Origin: Chelativorans sp.
GTDB taxonomy: Bacteria > Pseudomonadota > Alphaproteobacteria > Rhizobiales > Rhizobiaceae
Direction: 5' to 3'
Assembly: GCF_031180965.1 (NCBI RefSeq)
Contig: NZ_JAPSLH010000014.1
Location: forward strand, 1-64,000
DNA: 64,000 nt
Part shown: positions 19,491 through 29,944 of the stretch, piece after piece
How the letters are laid out: each line of letters starts with the position of its first letter
Position numbering within the stretch: the first letter of the stretch is position 1
Made by a program: the position numbers and the translations under genes
Notes under the pieces: generated by a model
Database searches by the model: none
Seen by the model: only the letters and a program-made list of their open reading frames with translations
Told to the model about the DNA's origin: nothing

Positions 19491-20213
19491 GTGACAAACA
19501 GCAACTCCGCTCGCCAGACGATCTTCGAGGAGCTGGTGACAGCGACGAAGATCCTGCTAAACGAGGGCATCCTCGATACGTTCGGGCACATCAGTGCCCG
19601 TGACCCCGAGGATCCCCAGAGCTTCTATCTGGCGCAGAAGCTTGCTCCGAGCCTGATCACGGCCGATGACATCCTGCGTTTCAACCTCGATGGTGAGACG
19701 ACGGACAATCGGCCGGCCTACCTGGAACGCTATATTCACAGCGAGATCTACAAGGCACGGCCGGACGTTCATTGCGTTCTGCACAGCCATTCTCCGGCCG
19801 TCCTGCCCTATTGTTTCACCGATCAGCCGCTGCGGCCCGTGACCCATATGGGCGCGTTTCTGGGCGAACGGGTTCCCGTGTACGAAATACGCGACAAGCA
19901 CGGTGATGAGACCGACCTCTTCGGCGGTGGCCGCGATGTCTGCCGGGATATCGCCGAAAGCCTGGGCGATCAGGCCGTTGTTCTCATGGCGCGCCATGGC
20001 GTCGTGAATGTCGGGAAGTCGATCCGGGAAGTGGTCTTTCGCGCCTTCTACACGGAACAGAACGCTGCGGCGCAGACGGTTGGCCTGCAGATCGGCAACA
20101 TCAAGTATTTGTCGCCGGGCGAGATCAAGACCGCAGGCAAGCTCGTCGGCGCCCAGATCGATCGGGGATGGGATCACTGGTCGCAACGCCTCAAGGAGGC
20201 AGGGTTGGCCTAG
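19491..20213 (+). CDS. 3-hydroxy-2-methylpyridine-4,5-dicarboxylate 4-decarboxylase (class II aldolase fold)
   Basis: GTG start proposed ([57 protein letters not shown]); [20 protein letters not shown]; resembles M. loti mlr6791. Confidence 0.87.
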   Translation: MTNSNSARQTIFEELVTATKILLNEGILDTFGHISARDPEDPQSFYLAQKLAPSLITADDILRFNLDGETTDNRPAYLERYIHSEIYKARPDVHCVLHSHSPAVLPYCFTDQPLRPVTHMGAFLGERVPVYEIRDKHGDETDLFGGGRDVCRDIAESLGDQAVVLMARHGVVNVGKSIREVVFRAFYTEQNAAAQTVGLQIGNIKYLSPGEIKTAGKLVGAQIDRGWDHWSQRLKEAGLA

Positions 20214-20288
20214 GGCCGAAGGACCATGAGAGACGCCGGAGAACGCCGGTTCGGCGCGAGGCGTTGGAGGAAGGCGGCCAAGCGTAAC

Positions 20289-21914
20289 ATGCAGCACGCG
20301 GAAAGCTACGACTACATCATCGTTGGGGCCGGATCGGCCGGCTGCGTGCTCGCCAACCGGCTGAGCGCGGATCCCAGATGTTCGGTGCTGCTGCTCGAGG
20401 CCGGCGGCTGGGACCGTGACCCCATGATCCATATTCCGCTCGGATGGGGCAAGATTCTGACCGAGCGTCGCCACGACTGGATGTATTTCTGCGAGCCTGA
20501 AGACAATGTCGGCGGACGCAGGGTCGAGTGCGCGCGCGGCAAGGTCATCGGCGGATCATCCTCGACCAACGCCATGGCCTATGTGCGGGGCAATCGCGGC
20601 GACTACGACCGCTGGGCAGCAAGCGGGCTCAGCGACTGGTCGTATGAGAAGGTCCTGCCCTATTTCCGCAAGCAGGAAAGCTGGGAGGGGGGCGAAAGCC
20701 ACTATCGCGGCGGCTCCGGACCACTCAACACCCAGTTCTGCCGCTACAAGGACACGCTGATCGACGCCTTTGCGCAGGCCAGCGAGCAGGCGGGCTATCC
20801 GCAGACAAAGGACTACAACGGCGAGCAGCAGGAAGGCTTTGGGCGCCTGCAGATGACGATCTCGAAAGGCCGTCGGTGCTCAACCGCGTCCGCCTATCTG
20901 CGGCCGGTCCTGAAGCGGTCGAACCTGACCGTCCTGACGGGAGCGATGGCGACGAAGATCGTTATGGAGGGCACGCGCGCCACCGGCATCACGATGTGCC
21001 ATCGCGGCGCCGAACGCACGGTTCTCGCCCGCAGGGAAGTTCTGCTCGCAGGCGGCGTGATCAACACGCCGCAACTCCTGATGCTCTCCGGCATAGGCGC
21101 GCCGGAGGAGCTTGCGGCCCATGGCATTCAGACGCGAGTCAATCTGCCGGCCGTCGGCAAGAACCTGCAGGATCACGTCTCGGTCATCCTCATGTACCGG
21201 CGCCGGAGTCCCGGCCCCTTCCTGCGCAAGATGCGTGCGGATCGGATCGCGTTCGATTTCCTGAAGACCTACCTTACCGGAACGGGGTTTTCGGCAGACG
21301 TCCCCGGCGGCGTGGTGGCATTCCTGAAAAGCGGGCCTGAGCGGCCGTTGCCGGATGTGCAGCTTCTCTTCACGGCTGCTCCGCTCGCTGCCTGGCCTTA
21401 TTTCAAGCCCTTCAAGGAGCCCTTCCCGGATGGCTTTGCGACCCGGGTGGTGGCGACACAGCCCGAAAGCCGGGGGGCGGTGAAGCTCGCCTCGGCCGAT
21501 CCTGCCGCCGCACCGCTGATCCATCAGAACTTCCTCGCCTCGCCCAAAGATTGGGAATCACTGCGGGCCGGCTTTCGGGTGGCAAGGGATCTCGCGGCCC
21601 AGCCCGCCATGCAGCCCTTCATCCAGGCGGAATTCTTTCCTGGCACAAAATGCCAGAGCGATGACGAGATCGACGAGCATATCCGCCAGACCTCCATCAC
21701 CGTGCATCATCCGGCAGGGACCTGCCGGATGGGGGCGGACGCGGCCTCGGTCGTCGACCCGGAGCTGCGCGTTCGCGGCGTTGGCGGCCTCAGAGTGGTT
21801 GACGCCTCCGTCATGCCCGACCTGGTCTGCGGAAACATAAACGCGGCAGTCATCATGATTGCCGAGAAAGCCGCCGACCTCATCGCCACATCAAAAGCAA
21901 GCGGGGCAGCGTGA
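20289..21914 (+). CDS. 4-pyridoxic acid dehydrogenase candidate (GMC-family FAD oxidoreductase)
   Basis: [50 protein letters not shown]; position equals M. loti mlr6792. Confidence 0.82.
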   Translation: MQHAESYDYIIVGAGSAGCVLANRLSADPRCSVLLLEAGGWDRDPMIHIPLGWGKILTERRHDWMYFCEPEDNVGGRRVECARGKVIGGSSSTNAMAYVRGNRGDYDRWAASGLSDWSYEKVLPYFRKQESWEGGESHYRGGSGPLNTQFCRYKDTLIDAFAQASEQAGYPQTKDYNGEQQEGFGRLQMTISKGRRCSTASAYLRPVLKRSNLTVLTGAMATKIVMEGTRATGITMCHRGAERTVLARREVLLAGGVINTPQLLMLSGIGAPEELAAHGIQTRVNLPAVGKNLQDHVSVILMYRRRSPGPFLRKMRADRIAFDFLKTYLTGTGFSADVPGGVVAFLKSGPERPLPDVQLLFTAAPLAAWPYFKPFKEPFPDGFATRVVATQPESRGAVKLASADPAAAPLIHQNFLASPKDWESLRAGFRVARDLAAQPAMQPFIQAEFFPGTKCQSDDEIDEHIRQTSITVHHPAGTCRMGADAASVVDPELRVRGVGGLRVVDASVMPDLVCGNINAAVIMIAEKAADLIATSKASGAA

Positions 21915-22843
21915 TGATCCAGCGCATCGCCATTATCGGTCTGGGTACCATGGGGCCGGGCATGGCCGCCAGGCTCGCCAGAGGTGGCCTCCAGGTTACC
22001 GCCTGCGATGTCGCCCCGGCGGCCATCGAGCGCGCGAAAACGATGTTGAGCGCGGCAGAGACCGTTCTCGACGCGTTGGGGATCGCCACACCGGCAACGG
22101 GTGCAGGAACGGTGCGCTTCACCGGCGATATCGCCGAGGCGGTTGCCGGCGCCGACCTCGTCATCGAGAACGTTCCGGAAAACCTTTCGATCAAGGCCGA
22201 TGTCTATCGCGCGATCGACGGCCTGATCGCGGCGGACACGATCGTTGCATCGGACACCTCGGGCATTCCGATCACGCAGCTGCAGGCGCACATCTCAAAT
22301 CCTGCACGGATGGTCGGCATGCACTGGTCGAACCCGCCGCACATCATCCCGATGATCGAGGTCATCGGCGGCGAACAAACCGCTCCGGAGACGGTGCAGA
22401 CCATTCGTGACCTCATTCGCTCGCTCGGTCTCCTGCCGGTCGTGGTGAAAAAGGACGTTCCGGGCTTCGTCGAGAACCGGGTGCTCTATGCGCTGCTTCG
22501 CGAGGTGGTCGACCTCGTCGAGCGCGGCGTGATCGAGCCTGAGGACATCGACACCTGTGTGTCCTGGGGCATCGGCTACAAGCTCGCCGTCGTCGGGCCG
22601 ATGGCGCTGCTCGATATGGCCGGGCTCGACATCTACAACTCGGTTTCCTCGTTCCTCAATGCGGACCTTTCCGACCGCAAGGATGTCGCGCCTATGATTG
22701 GCCGGAAGATCGCGGCCGGCACGCTTGGGATCAAGTCGGGCGAAGGGATCTACGCCTACACGCCCGAGCGCATCGCCGAACTCCAGCGCGAACGCGCGCG
22801 CAAGCTGGTCGCCATCCGGCGCATCCTTGAGGGACGTGACTGA
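21911..22843 (+). CDS. 5-formyl-3-hydroxy-2-methylpyridine-4-carboxylate 5-dehydrogenase (3-hydroxyacyl-CoA dehydrogenase fold)
   Basis: 310 aa; [70 protein letters not shown]; position equals mlr6793. Confidence 0.85.
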   Translation: MMIQRIAIIGLGTMGPGMAARLARGGLQVTACDVAPAAIERAKTMLSAAETVLDALGIATPATGAGTVRFTGDIAEAVAGADLVIENVPENLSIKADVYRAIDGLIAADTIVASDTSGIPITQLQAHISNPARMVGMHWSNPPHIIPMIEVIGGEQTAPETVQTIRDLIRSLGLLPVVVKKDVPGFVENRVLYALLREVVDLVERGVIEPEDIDTCVSWGIGYKLAVVGPMALLDMAGLDIYNSVSSFLNADLSDRKDVAPMIGRKIAAGTLGIKSGEGIYAYTPERIAELQRERARKLVAIRRILEGRD

Positions 22844-22847
22844 CGCC

Positions 22848-23399
22848 ATGGCGATCGAAGGCGAGCCTCTGAAGCAGACAGCACGGGAAACTGCCCCGTC
22901 GCGTTTGACCGGGTGGGCGATGAACTCGCTGCACACTTTGCTCGGCCTGACCCTGCTGTTCGTTGTTGGCGTCAACGTGGTGAATGCCGTCAGCCGCTAC
23001 CTGTTCGGCATCTCGCCAGTAGGGGCCGACGAGCTGATGGTCTACGTGGTGATCTGGGCAGTCATGATTGCCGCCATCCTCTCGTTGATCCTGCGGTCCC
23101 ACATCAACGTCAACCTGCTGCCTTTGTACACCAAGGGGCGGGTGCGCCACCTGCTTCACGTCATCCATGATGGCGCGGCGATCCTCGCCTGCGGATACGC
23201 GACCTACGCGTCCTGGCTCTTCATCGGCCGAATCGCGAAACTGGGTGTCACGAGCATGGGGCTCGGTCTGCCGATGACCGTCCCGCACGCGGCGCTGCTG
23301 ATTGGCTTTGCAGGGCTCACTGCGGTGGGAGCCCTAATGCTGGCGCGCGATCTTATGGCGCTGATCCGCAATGCGCCGGATGCGGAGGCGGAGCAGTGA
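22848..23399 (+). CDS. TRAP transporter small permease in the B6 cluster
   Basis: 4-TM DctQ-like: SPVGADELMVYVVIWAVMIAAILSLILRSHINVNLL. Confidence 0.85.
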   Translation: MAIEGEPLKQTARETAPSRLTGWAMNSLHTLLGLTLLFVVGVNVVNAVSRYLFGISPVGADELMVYVVIWAVMIAAILSLILRSHINVNLLPLYTKGRVRHLLHVIHDGAAILACGYATYASWLFIGRIAKLGVTSMGLGLPMTVPHAALLIGFAGLTAVGALMLARDLMALIRNAPDAEAEQ

Positions 23400-24667
23400 T
23401 TGCGTCCCTCGCCCTCCTCCCGCTGCTTCTCCTCGCAGTTGGAACGCCGGTTTTCATCGTGTTCCTGACGGCGGCCGCGGTGACGATGATGTTCGTCACG
23501 CCTCTGCCGCCCGTAACCCTGCAGCAGGTCCTCTTTGGCGGCCTCGACAATTACGCGCTGCTGGCAATTCCCTTCTTCGTGTTCGCCGGCGAATTGATGA
23601 GCACAAGCGGCATCGCGCATCGATTGATCAACTGGACGATGGCAATGGTCGGCCGCGTGCCGGGCAGCCTGGGGGTCGCCACCGTCGGCGCCTCGACCGC
23701 GATCGGTGCGATCAGCGGATCGAGCGTGGCAGCGGTCGCAGCACTCGGCAAGACGCTTTACCCGAAGCTGGTGGCCTCGGGCTACGGCAAGGAGCGGGCT
23801 GGCGGGCTGCTTGCTTCTGCCGGAGCGATCGACATCGTCATTCCGCCCAGCATCGCCATGATCCTCTACGGCTTGGCGGCGGAGCAATCCATTCCGAGGC
23901 TCTTCATGGCCGGGGTGCTTCCCGGCGTTTTGATGGCCGCGATGATGGCAGGGTTCGTGGTCCTCGTTGCGGTGCGGCGCGGCATCCCGAGCGAAGGCCG
24001 CTTCGAACCCAGCCTCGCCTTGCGAGCGACAAAAGAGGCGTTCTGGGCGCTGCTGATGCCGATTTTCGTGCTTGGCGGCATCTATTTCGGCATGTTCTCT
24101 CCGACGGAGGCGGGCGGGTTCGCCTGCGTCTACGCGATTCTGATAGCGCTGTTTGTTTACCGGACGATGACAGTTCTCCAGGTCATCAAAGCGGCCGGCA
24201 ATGCGGCGATCCTCTCGGGCCAGATCCTGATCATCGTGGCGGCCGCCAGCGTCATTACCTGGATGTTGACGACGCAAGGCGTGCCTCAGGCGATCACCGC
24301 GGGCATCAATGCAATGCAGCTCGACGCGCTGACCTTCCTGCTTGCCGTTAACGTCGTCCTGCTGGTGATCGGCTGCTTCCTCGACCCGACCTCCGCCATC
24401 CTTGTCTTCGCGCCGCTGCTGGTTCCGATTGCGATTTCGCTCGGGATCGATCCGATACACTTCGGCATCGTCATGACGGTAAACCTGGCCATCGGCATGT
24501 TCACACCACCCTTCGGCCTGAACATCTTCGTGGCGCAGTCCGTCACGGGCCTTCCGGCTCACTCGCTCTACCGCGGCGTAGCGCCCTTTGTCCTGGTGCT
24601 CGTGCTGGCGCTGCTCATCATCACCTACGTCCCGGCGTTGTCGCTCACGCTTGGTTCGCAACTCTAG
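23396..24667 (+). CDS. TRAP transporter large permease in the B6 cluster
   Basis: 423 aa; GASTAIGAISGSSVAAVAALGKTLYPKL; GCFLDPTSAILVFAPLLVPIA; GMFTPPFGLNIFVAQSVTGLP; overlaps the DctQ stop. Confidence 0.92.
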   Translation: MIASLALLPLLLLAVGTPVFIVFLTAAAVTMMFVTPLPPVTLQQVLFGGLDNYALLAIPFFVFAGELMSTSGIAHRLINWTMAMVGRVPGSLGVATVGASTAIGAISGSSVAAVAALGKTLYPKLVASGYGKERAGGLLASAGAIDIVIPPSIAMILYGLAAEQSIPRLFMAGVLPGVLMAAMMAGFVVLVAVRRGIPSEGRFEPSLALRATKEAFWALLMPIFVLGGIYFGMFSPTEAGGFACVYAILIALFVYRTMTVLQVIKAAGNAAILSGQILIIVAAASVITWMLTTQGVPQAITAGINAMQLDALTFLLAVNVVLLVIGCFLDPTSAILVFAPLLVPIAISLGIDPIHFGIVMTVNLAIGMFTPPFGLNIFVAQSVTGLPAHSLYRGVAPFVLVLVLALLIITYVPALSLTLGSQL

Positions 24668-24681
24668 AAAAGGGGAACCCG

Positions 24682-25686
24682 ATGCTTTCCAGATTTCTCA
24701 AAGCCGCGGCGCTGACCACCGCACTCGTGCTGGCGCCATTCGCAGCCGCGCATGCGCAGTCGACAATGAAGCTCGCATCGGCAACGATCAATGACGTCCA
24801 GCATGAATGGCAGAAGGTATTTGCCAGGGAACTTGAGGCGCGTGTCGGCGGTGCGGTGAAAACTGAGATCTATCCCGCAAGCCAGCTCGGTGCGATTCCC
24901 CGTCTGGCGGAGGGTGTGTTGCTCGGCACCATCGAGGCCTTCACGACACCCACTTCCTTCATGACCAATGTCGACCCTCGCTTCCAGGCCTTCGATGTCC
25001 CTGGGCTCTTCAAGACGCCGCAGGATGTGCAAGCGGCCATTCACAATCCGGAATACCGCCAGCATCTGGAGGAAATGTTCCTGGACAAGGGCCTGCGCGT
25101 CATCGGCGCGATCTATAACAGTCCCACTGTCGTGTTCACGATGAAGGAAGTGACGACGCTTGCCGGCCTGCGCGGGCTGAAGATCCGCACCTTCGCCTCG
25201 CCATTGCAGATCAAGCCGATGGAACTGGTGGGCGCCACGCCTCTACCGCTGGCTCTGACCGAGGTCATCCCGCAGCTCGAATCCGGCGGCCTGGATGGAA
25301 TGCTGGTGGGCATGCCGATCCTGACCGCCTTCAAATACTACGACGTCGGCAAGAACATCCTCGACCTGCGCTTCGCCGAGATCGTCTCCGTGACCGTTGT
25401 CAACGACGATTGGTTCCAGGCGCAGACCGACGAGGTCAAGGCCGCCATCATCGAAGCCGGCCGCGCCGCCGAGACGCAGGTTTTCCCTTGGGGCGTCGAG
25501 AACGTCGAGAAAACCTACAAGGTCTGGACCGACAATGGCGGCAAGGTGAACAAGCTGTCGCCCGAGGAGCAGGCCAAGATGGAAGCCGACTTCGCGAAGC
25601 TTGCCGCTGACCTGTTGGCGCAGGAGCCGGAGGTGAAGGCTGAGTACGACCGGCTGCTCGAATTGGTTGAAAAGGCGAAGCAGTGA
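24682..25686 (+). CDS. TRAP substrate-binding protein (DctP) in the B6 cluster
   Basis: 334 aa with signal peptide; ELVGATPLPLALTEVIPQLESGGLDGMLVGMPILTAFKYYDVGKNILD. Confidence 0.9.
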   Translation: MLSRFLKAAALTTALVLAPFAAAHAQSTMKLASATINDVQHEWQKVFARELEARVGGAVKTEIYPASQLGAIPRLAEGVLLGTIEAFTTPTSFMTNVDPRFQAFDVPGLFKTPQDVQAAIHNPEYRQHLEEMFLDKGLRVIGAIYNSPTVVFTMKEVTTLAGLRGLKIRTFASPLQIKPMELVGATPLPLALTEVIPQLESGGLDGMLVGMPILTAFKYYDVGKNILDLRFAEIVSVTVVNDDWFQAQTDEVKAAIIEAGRAAETQVFPWGVENVEKTYKVWTDNGGKVNKLSPEEQAKMEADFAKLAADLLAQEPEVKAEYDRLLELVEKAKQ

Positions 25687-25706
25687 GCGCGGTCGACCGT
25701 CTCGGC

Positions 25707-26111
25707 TCAGCGGCAGCTCAGTCCTGCGCTTTCGGCGCGGCAGTCAAGCTGTTGGGGCTGCGGGCGGGATCGGCCGAGCTTGAGATCCCAGCGCGTCTCA
25801 TATGCGTGGCCTTCGACGCCGCACCATGCGCGCTCGACCGGAAGGGCCTCGCCCCGGGCGTTCATGGCCGCCCAGGTTCCGCTTTGCGTGTCGAAACGCA
25901 GATCGAGGCTGGCATTCTCGCCCGGTGGAATTCGGGCGAGATCGAGAGAGAACCAATGCGCGATCTCGGCCTGGCACAGGATCGGTGCGGAGCCCGAATT
26001 GCGGACATCTATGGGCATGGCAACCAGGCTGTCGGCATCGACGGTTTTTCCGCCAGCCGCCGGAACGGCAAGGCCCAGGAATATGGAAGTGCAGAGGAGG
26101 AATGATCTCAT
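25707..26111 (-). CDS. Small exported protein of unknown function (134 aa)
   Basis: MRSFLLCTSIFLGLAVPAAGGKTVDADSLVAMPIDVRNSGSAPILCQAEIAHWFSLDLARIPPGENASLDLRF..WCGVEGHAYETRWDL..LDCRAESAGLSC; signal peptide plus 4 Cys; no recognised family. Confidence 0.6.
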   Translation of the reverse strand: MRSFLLCTSIFLGLAVPAAGGKTVDADSLVAMPIDVRNSGSAPILCQAEIAHWFSLDLARIPPGENASLDLRFDTQSGTWAAMNARGEALPVERAWCGVEGHAYETRWDLKLGRSRPQPQQLDCRAESAGLSCR

Positions 26112-26199
26112 AAAGCAAGGACCCCAGAGCCAGTTCACGCTGAAAAGAACAACACTGGTGAAGACATATCGGGAATAATCAAGCAACGGGAGAAGTGAA

Positions 26200-27237
26200 A
26201 TGACAGGTTTGATCAAACGCAGCATGCTGGCTGCGCTGGCTGCGACCTTCCTGGCAGGAGCCGCGGTTGCGGCCGAGGTGAAGTCGATTGCCATCCTGAC
26301 GCCCGAGGAAGGCACCGACTTCGGCTGGAATCAGCAGGGCGTCGACGCGGCAAAGGCAGCCGCCGAGGCGGCCGGCATAGAGGTTATCGTGGCGTCCGGT
26401 CTTGGCTACGGTGACGTTCGCCCGGCCATGCGCGAGATCGCTGCCGACGGGGCGAGCTTGATCATCGCCCATGCCAGCGGCTACGCGACCTCGGCGCCGG
26501 AAATCGCCGCAGAAACGAACGTGCCGGTGGCGATCGTCGACTCTCCGCAGGCGCTGCAGGCGGGTCTCGTTGCCGATTACACGCTGAGCGGTCATGAAGG
26601 TGCCTATCTGGCCGGCCGCCTCGCAGCGAAGATGAGCCGCTCCAAACATGTGGGCATTGTGGTGTCGGGCGAGCCGCCGTCCTGGAACTCGCAGTCGGCC
26701 GGCTTCGCCGAGGGCGTAAAGGCCGAGAACCCGGATGTGAAGATCACCTACGCGGTGATCGGACCTGCCGCCTACAGCGACGCTGCCGGTGGCCGTCGCG
26801 TGACCGAAAGCGTCATCGCGGCGGGCGCCGATATCATCTTCGGCCAGGGCAACGGATCGAGCTTCGGCATGCTGCAGGCCGTCGAGACGACCAAGGCTGC
26901 CGATGGCGGCAAGGTGCTGTTCATCGACGTGATCGGCGACAAGACGTCCGTGGGCAAAGGGTTCCTGCTCAGCTCCGTCGTCTGGGACATCACGCCCGTC
27001 TACTCGGCCATGATCAAGGATCTGCAGGACGATACCTTCGGCACCAAGCGATACGCGATCGGCCTCGCCGACGACTCGGTGAAACTGCTCAAGACCGACC
27101 AGATCCCGGACAATGTGTGGGGCGAGGTCCAGAAGATTCGCGAGCAGATGATCTCCGGTGAGATCAAGGTGGAGCCCGTTTTCGAGGCCACCGCTGTGCG
27201 CGCGCTGATGACCGACGTCTCGGCGGCGGCCCAGTAG
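26200..27237 (+). CDS. BMP-family ABC transporter substrate-binding protein (candidate B6 vitamer binder)
   Basis: 345 aa; AAEVKSIAILTPEEGTDFGWNQQGVDAAKAAAEAAGIEV; FAEGVKAENPDVKITYAVIGPAAYSDAAGGRRVTESVIAAGADIIFGQGNG. Confidence 0.88.
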   Translation: MTGLIKRSMLAALAATFLAGAAVAAEVKSIAILTPEEGTDFGWNQQGVDAAKAAAEAAGIEVIVASGLGYGDVRPAMREIAADGASLIIAHASGYATSAPEIAAETNVPVAIVDSPQALQAGLVADYTLSGHEGAYLAGRLAAKMSRSKHVGIVVSGEPPSWNSQSAGFAEGVKAENPDVKITYAVIGPAAYSDAAGGRRVTESVIAAGADIIFGQGNGSSFGMLQAVETTKAADGGKVLFIDVIGDKTSVGKGFLLSSVVWDITPVYSAMIKDLQDDTFGTKRYAIGLADDSVKLLKTDQIPDNVWGEVQKIREQMISGEIKVEPVFEATAVRALMTDVSAAAQ

Positions 27238-27248
27238 GGGGCCGACTC

Positions 27249-27276
27249 GCGGAAGGGGTCCGAAGACCCCTTCCGC
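27249..27276 (+). promoter_or_regulatory. Intercistronic mRNA hairpin between BMP binding protein and ABC ATPase
   Basis: gcggaaggggtc-cgaa-gaccccttccgc, perfect 12-bp stem, tetraloop, no T-tract. Confidence 0.7.
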
Positions 27277-27302
27277 CGTCCGGTGCCAGGTGGAGCGGAA
27301 CG

Positions 27303-28856
27303 ATGGAACCCATCAAGGATCATTCAGGACCGGCGATCGTGACGCTTGACGGCGTGACGAAGCGCTTCCCCGGCATCGTTGCCAACGACAGGATCGATCT
27401 TGAAATCCGCGCCGGCGAAGTGCACGTCCTCCTTGGTGAGAATGGTGCCGGCAAGTCGACGCTCATCGGCATGCTGTCAGGTCTCCAGCAGCCGGACGAA
27501 GGCCGCATCCTGGTTGACGGCAGGGAGATGCCGATCCGCTCGCCCAGCCATGCCTTGTCGCTCGGCATCGGTACCGTATTCCAGCACAACATGCTCGTGC
27601 CGACGCTCACCGTTGCGGAAAACCTCGCGCTGGGCGGCCGATGGTGGCAGCGGCCGAAGATTGCCGAGCTTGCCGCGCGTGTGGCCGACATCTCCCGGCC
27701 GCTCGGTATCGAGATCAATCTTGCCGCGCGGGTGTCCGAACTCTCGCTTGGCGAACAGCAGCAGGTGGAGATCGTCCGCGCGCTGCTGCGCGAAAGCCGC
27801 CTCCTGATCCTCGACGAAGCGACCTCCATGCTGACGCCCCAGGGTATCGCGGAACTCGGCGCGCTCATGCGGCGCCTGGTGGAACGCGGACTTGCCGTGG
27901 TCTTCATCACGCACAAGCTGGGCGAGGCAGCCGATTTTGGCGACCGTGTCTCGGTGCTCAAGCTTGGCCGCAAGGTGGGCGAGATCCCGCCGGAACACCT
28001 GCGCACCCGCGATCGAGCCGAGTTGATCGATGAGATCGTCGCCATGATGTTCGGGCGGCAGGCAGGTGACGACGCGGTTTCCGTTCCGCTGCGCGCCGCC
28101 AATGACGACGGTCTGCTTGAGGTGCGTAACCTCAGCGTGACGCCAACCGCAGATGCGCAGGGTCTCGACGCGGTCTCGCTCTCGGTCGGGTCCGGCGAGA
28201 TCCTGGGCATCGCCGGCATCGATGGCAACGGCCAGAAGCAGCTGGCCGAAGCGCTTGCCGGACAGCGGCCTGCCACCGGCGGCAGCGTGATGCTCGCAGG
28301 ACAGCCACTCGATGACCTGGACGTCGGCGGGCGCCGCAGGCAGGGACTGCGCTATCTCACCGACGACAGGCTGGGCGAAGGGACAGTGGGTGCCTTCCCC
28401 GTCTCGGTCAACTATTTCCTCAAGCAGATAGGCGAGCCGCCGCTCTGGCGCTCCGGCATCGAGCGCTCCGGCGAAATAGTAGCACGCGCCCAGGACCTGA
28501 CGCGGCTCTATGATGTCCGCACACCGGCCGTCTCGACACCGGTTGGCAGGCTTTCCGGCGGCAATATCCAGAAGGTGCTCATCGCCCGCGAACTTGCCGA
28601 CGGCGCTCGAGCCGTCATCTTCAACAAGCCGACCTATGGCCTCGACCTCGCCAACACGCTGGCCACGCGCCAGCGCATCCGTGACATCGCCGGGCAAGGC
28701 CTCGCGGTGCTCCTGATCTCAACCGACCTGGAGGAACTGCTCAGCATGTGCCACCGCATCGCCGTCATCTCGCAGGGGCGCCTGGTGGGCATCGTCCCGA
28801 ACGGCGCCGGCGCGGGGGAACGGGTGGGCCGCCTCATGATCGGACTTGCAGCATGA
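27303..28856 (+). CDS. Double-NBD sugar/nucleoside-type ABC ATP-binding protein
   Basis: 517 aa; HVLLGENGAGKSTLIGMLSGLQQPDEG; LSLGEQQQVEIVRALLR; second half LSGGNIQKVLIARELADGARAVIFNKPTYGLD. Confidence 0.93.
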   Translation: MEPIKDHSGPAIVTLDGVTKRFPGIVANDRIDLEIRAGEVHVLLGENGAGKSTLIGMLSGLQQPDEGRILVDGREMPIRSPSHALSLGIGTVFQHNMLVPTLTVAENLALGGRWWQRPKIAELAARVADISRPLGIEINLAARVSELSLGEQQQVEIVRALLRESRLLILDEATSMLTPQGIAELGALMRRLVERGLAVVFITHKLGEAADFGDRVSVLKLGRKVGEIPPEHLRTRDRAELIDEIVAMMFGRQAGDDAVSVPLRAANDDGLLEVRNLSVTPTADAQGLDAVSLSVGSGEILGIAGIDGNGQKQLAEALAGQRPATGGSVMLAGQPLDDLDVGGRRRQGLRYLTDDRLGEGTVGAFPVSVNYFLKQIGEPPLWRSGIERSGEIVARAQDLTRLYDVRTPAVSTPVGRLSGGNIQKVLIARELADGARAVIFNKPTYGLDLANTLATRQRIRDIAGQGLAVLLISTDLEELLSMCHRIAVISQGRLVGIVPNGAGAGERVGRLMIGLAA

Positions 28857-29941
28857 GTGGGGAAGCCGTACGCGCTGCCACCCTCGACGGCTCCGGAAAA
28901 GATGCCAGCCGCCGCGACATCAGACGCCGGCTTGCGATCACGCTCGGACCTCTCCTGGTCTCGCTTGTGCTTGCCGGATGCGTGCTCCTCGTTCTGGGTG
29001 TCGATCCCCTCGCCTATTATGGGTTTGTCCTTGATCGGGGACTCCTGTCGCCGCTCGGCGTCCAGCAGACGTTGACGCGCATGGCGCCGCTGCTTTTCAT
29101 CGCGGCCGGCCTCATCGTCGCCTTCCGCGCGGGCATGTGGAATCTTGGCGGCGACGGTCAGTTCCTGCTTGGCGCTGTCACCGCAGCCGCAAGCGCGCCG
29201 CTGCTCGTCCAGGCGCTGCCGCACTGGCTTGCGCTGCTCGTGGCATTCCTCATTGCAACATCCGTCGCCATGCTCTGGTCGCTCGTGCCGGCATTGCTGC
29301 GCGCATACCAGGGAGTCAATGAGATCATCACAACGCTGATGATGTCCTTCCTTGGGGTCTCGCTGGCGAACGTGCTCGTCAAGCTCCTCTTCCTGGACCC
29401 TGCCACGACTGTGCCGCAAACGCGGACGCTGGCGGTTCCCGACCGACTGCCGCGCCTGTTTGAGACGACCATCACCAGCGGCCTGGTTTTCGGGCTGGCG
29501 GCCATCGTCATCGTCCACTTTGTGATGACGCGGACGGCGTTCGGCTTGAAGCTGAGGACCGTTGGCGCCAATCCGCGCGCAGCGATTCATGCCGGTCTGA
29601 ACGTGCCGCTGCTGACAGTCGCCGTTTTCGCCATTTCAGCCGGGCTGATCGGCATCGGCGGTGCGGTGGACATCATCGGTATCCAGGGCAATGTCCGGGC
29701 TGACTGGAATCCCGCCTACGGCCTGGCCGTGATCCCGGTCGTCTTCCTGGCGCGCATGAACGGCTTGGCCGCGATCGCCTTCGTCTTCCTTCTGTCGGTA
29801 CTGTCGATCGGCGGCGAGAGCGCGGCGCGGCGGCTCGGCGTTCCACAGCATTTCACGATGGTTCTTGTCGCGATTGTCCTGATCACGCTGGCGATTGCCG
29901 AATATCTCGACCACCGGTTCAACCAGGCACGGAAGGTCTGA
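28853..29941 (+). CDS. ABC permease (BMP-associated, BPD_transp_2 type)
   Basis: ATGA overlap with ATPase; FRAGMWNLGGDGQFLLGAVTAA; QGVNEIITTLMMSFLGVSL; TRTAFGLKLRTVGANPRAAIHAGLNV. Confidence 0.9.
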   Translation: MSGEAVRAATLDGSGKDASRRDIRRRLAITLGPLLVSLVLAGCVLLVLGVDPLAYYGFVLDRGLLSPLGVQQTLTRMAPLLFIAAGLIVAFRAGMWNLGGDGQFLLGAVTAAASAPLLVQALPHWLALLVAFLIATSVAMLWSLVPALLRAYQGVNEIITTLMMSFLGVSLANVLVKLLFLDPATTVPQTRTLAVPDRLPRLFETTITSGLVFGLAAIVIVHFVMTRTAFGLKLRTVGANPRAAIHAGLNVPLLTVAVFAISAGLIGIGGAVDIIGIQGNVRADWNPAYGLAVIPVVFLARMNGLAAIAFVFLLSVLSIGGESAARRLGVPQHFTMVLVAIVLITLAIAEYLDHRFNQARKV

Positions 29942-29944
29942 TCG

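Noticed and set aside
23204-24661. 485-aa minus-strand ORF
   Set aside because: Antisense to a convincing TRAP DctM/DctQ pair; composition is Arg/His/Asp/Gln-rich shadow translation of high-GC coding DNA
27477-28697. 406-aa minus-strand ORF
   Set aside because: Antisense to the ABC ATPase with intact Walker and signature motifs; no recognisable domain
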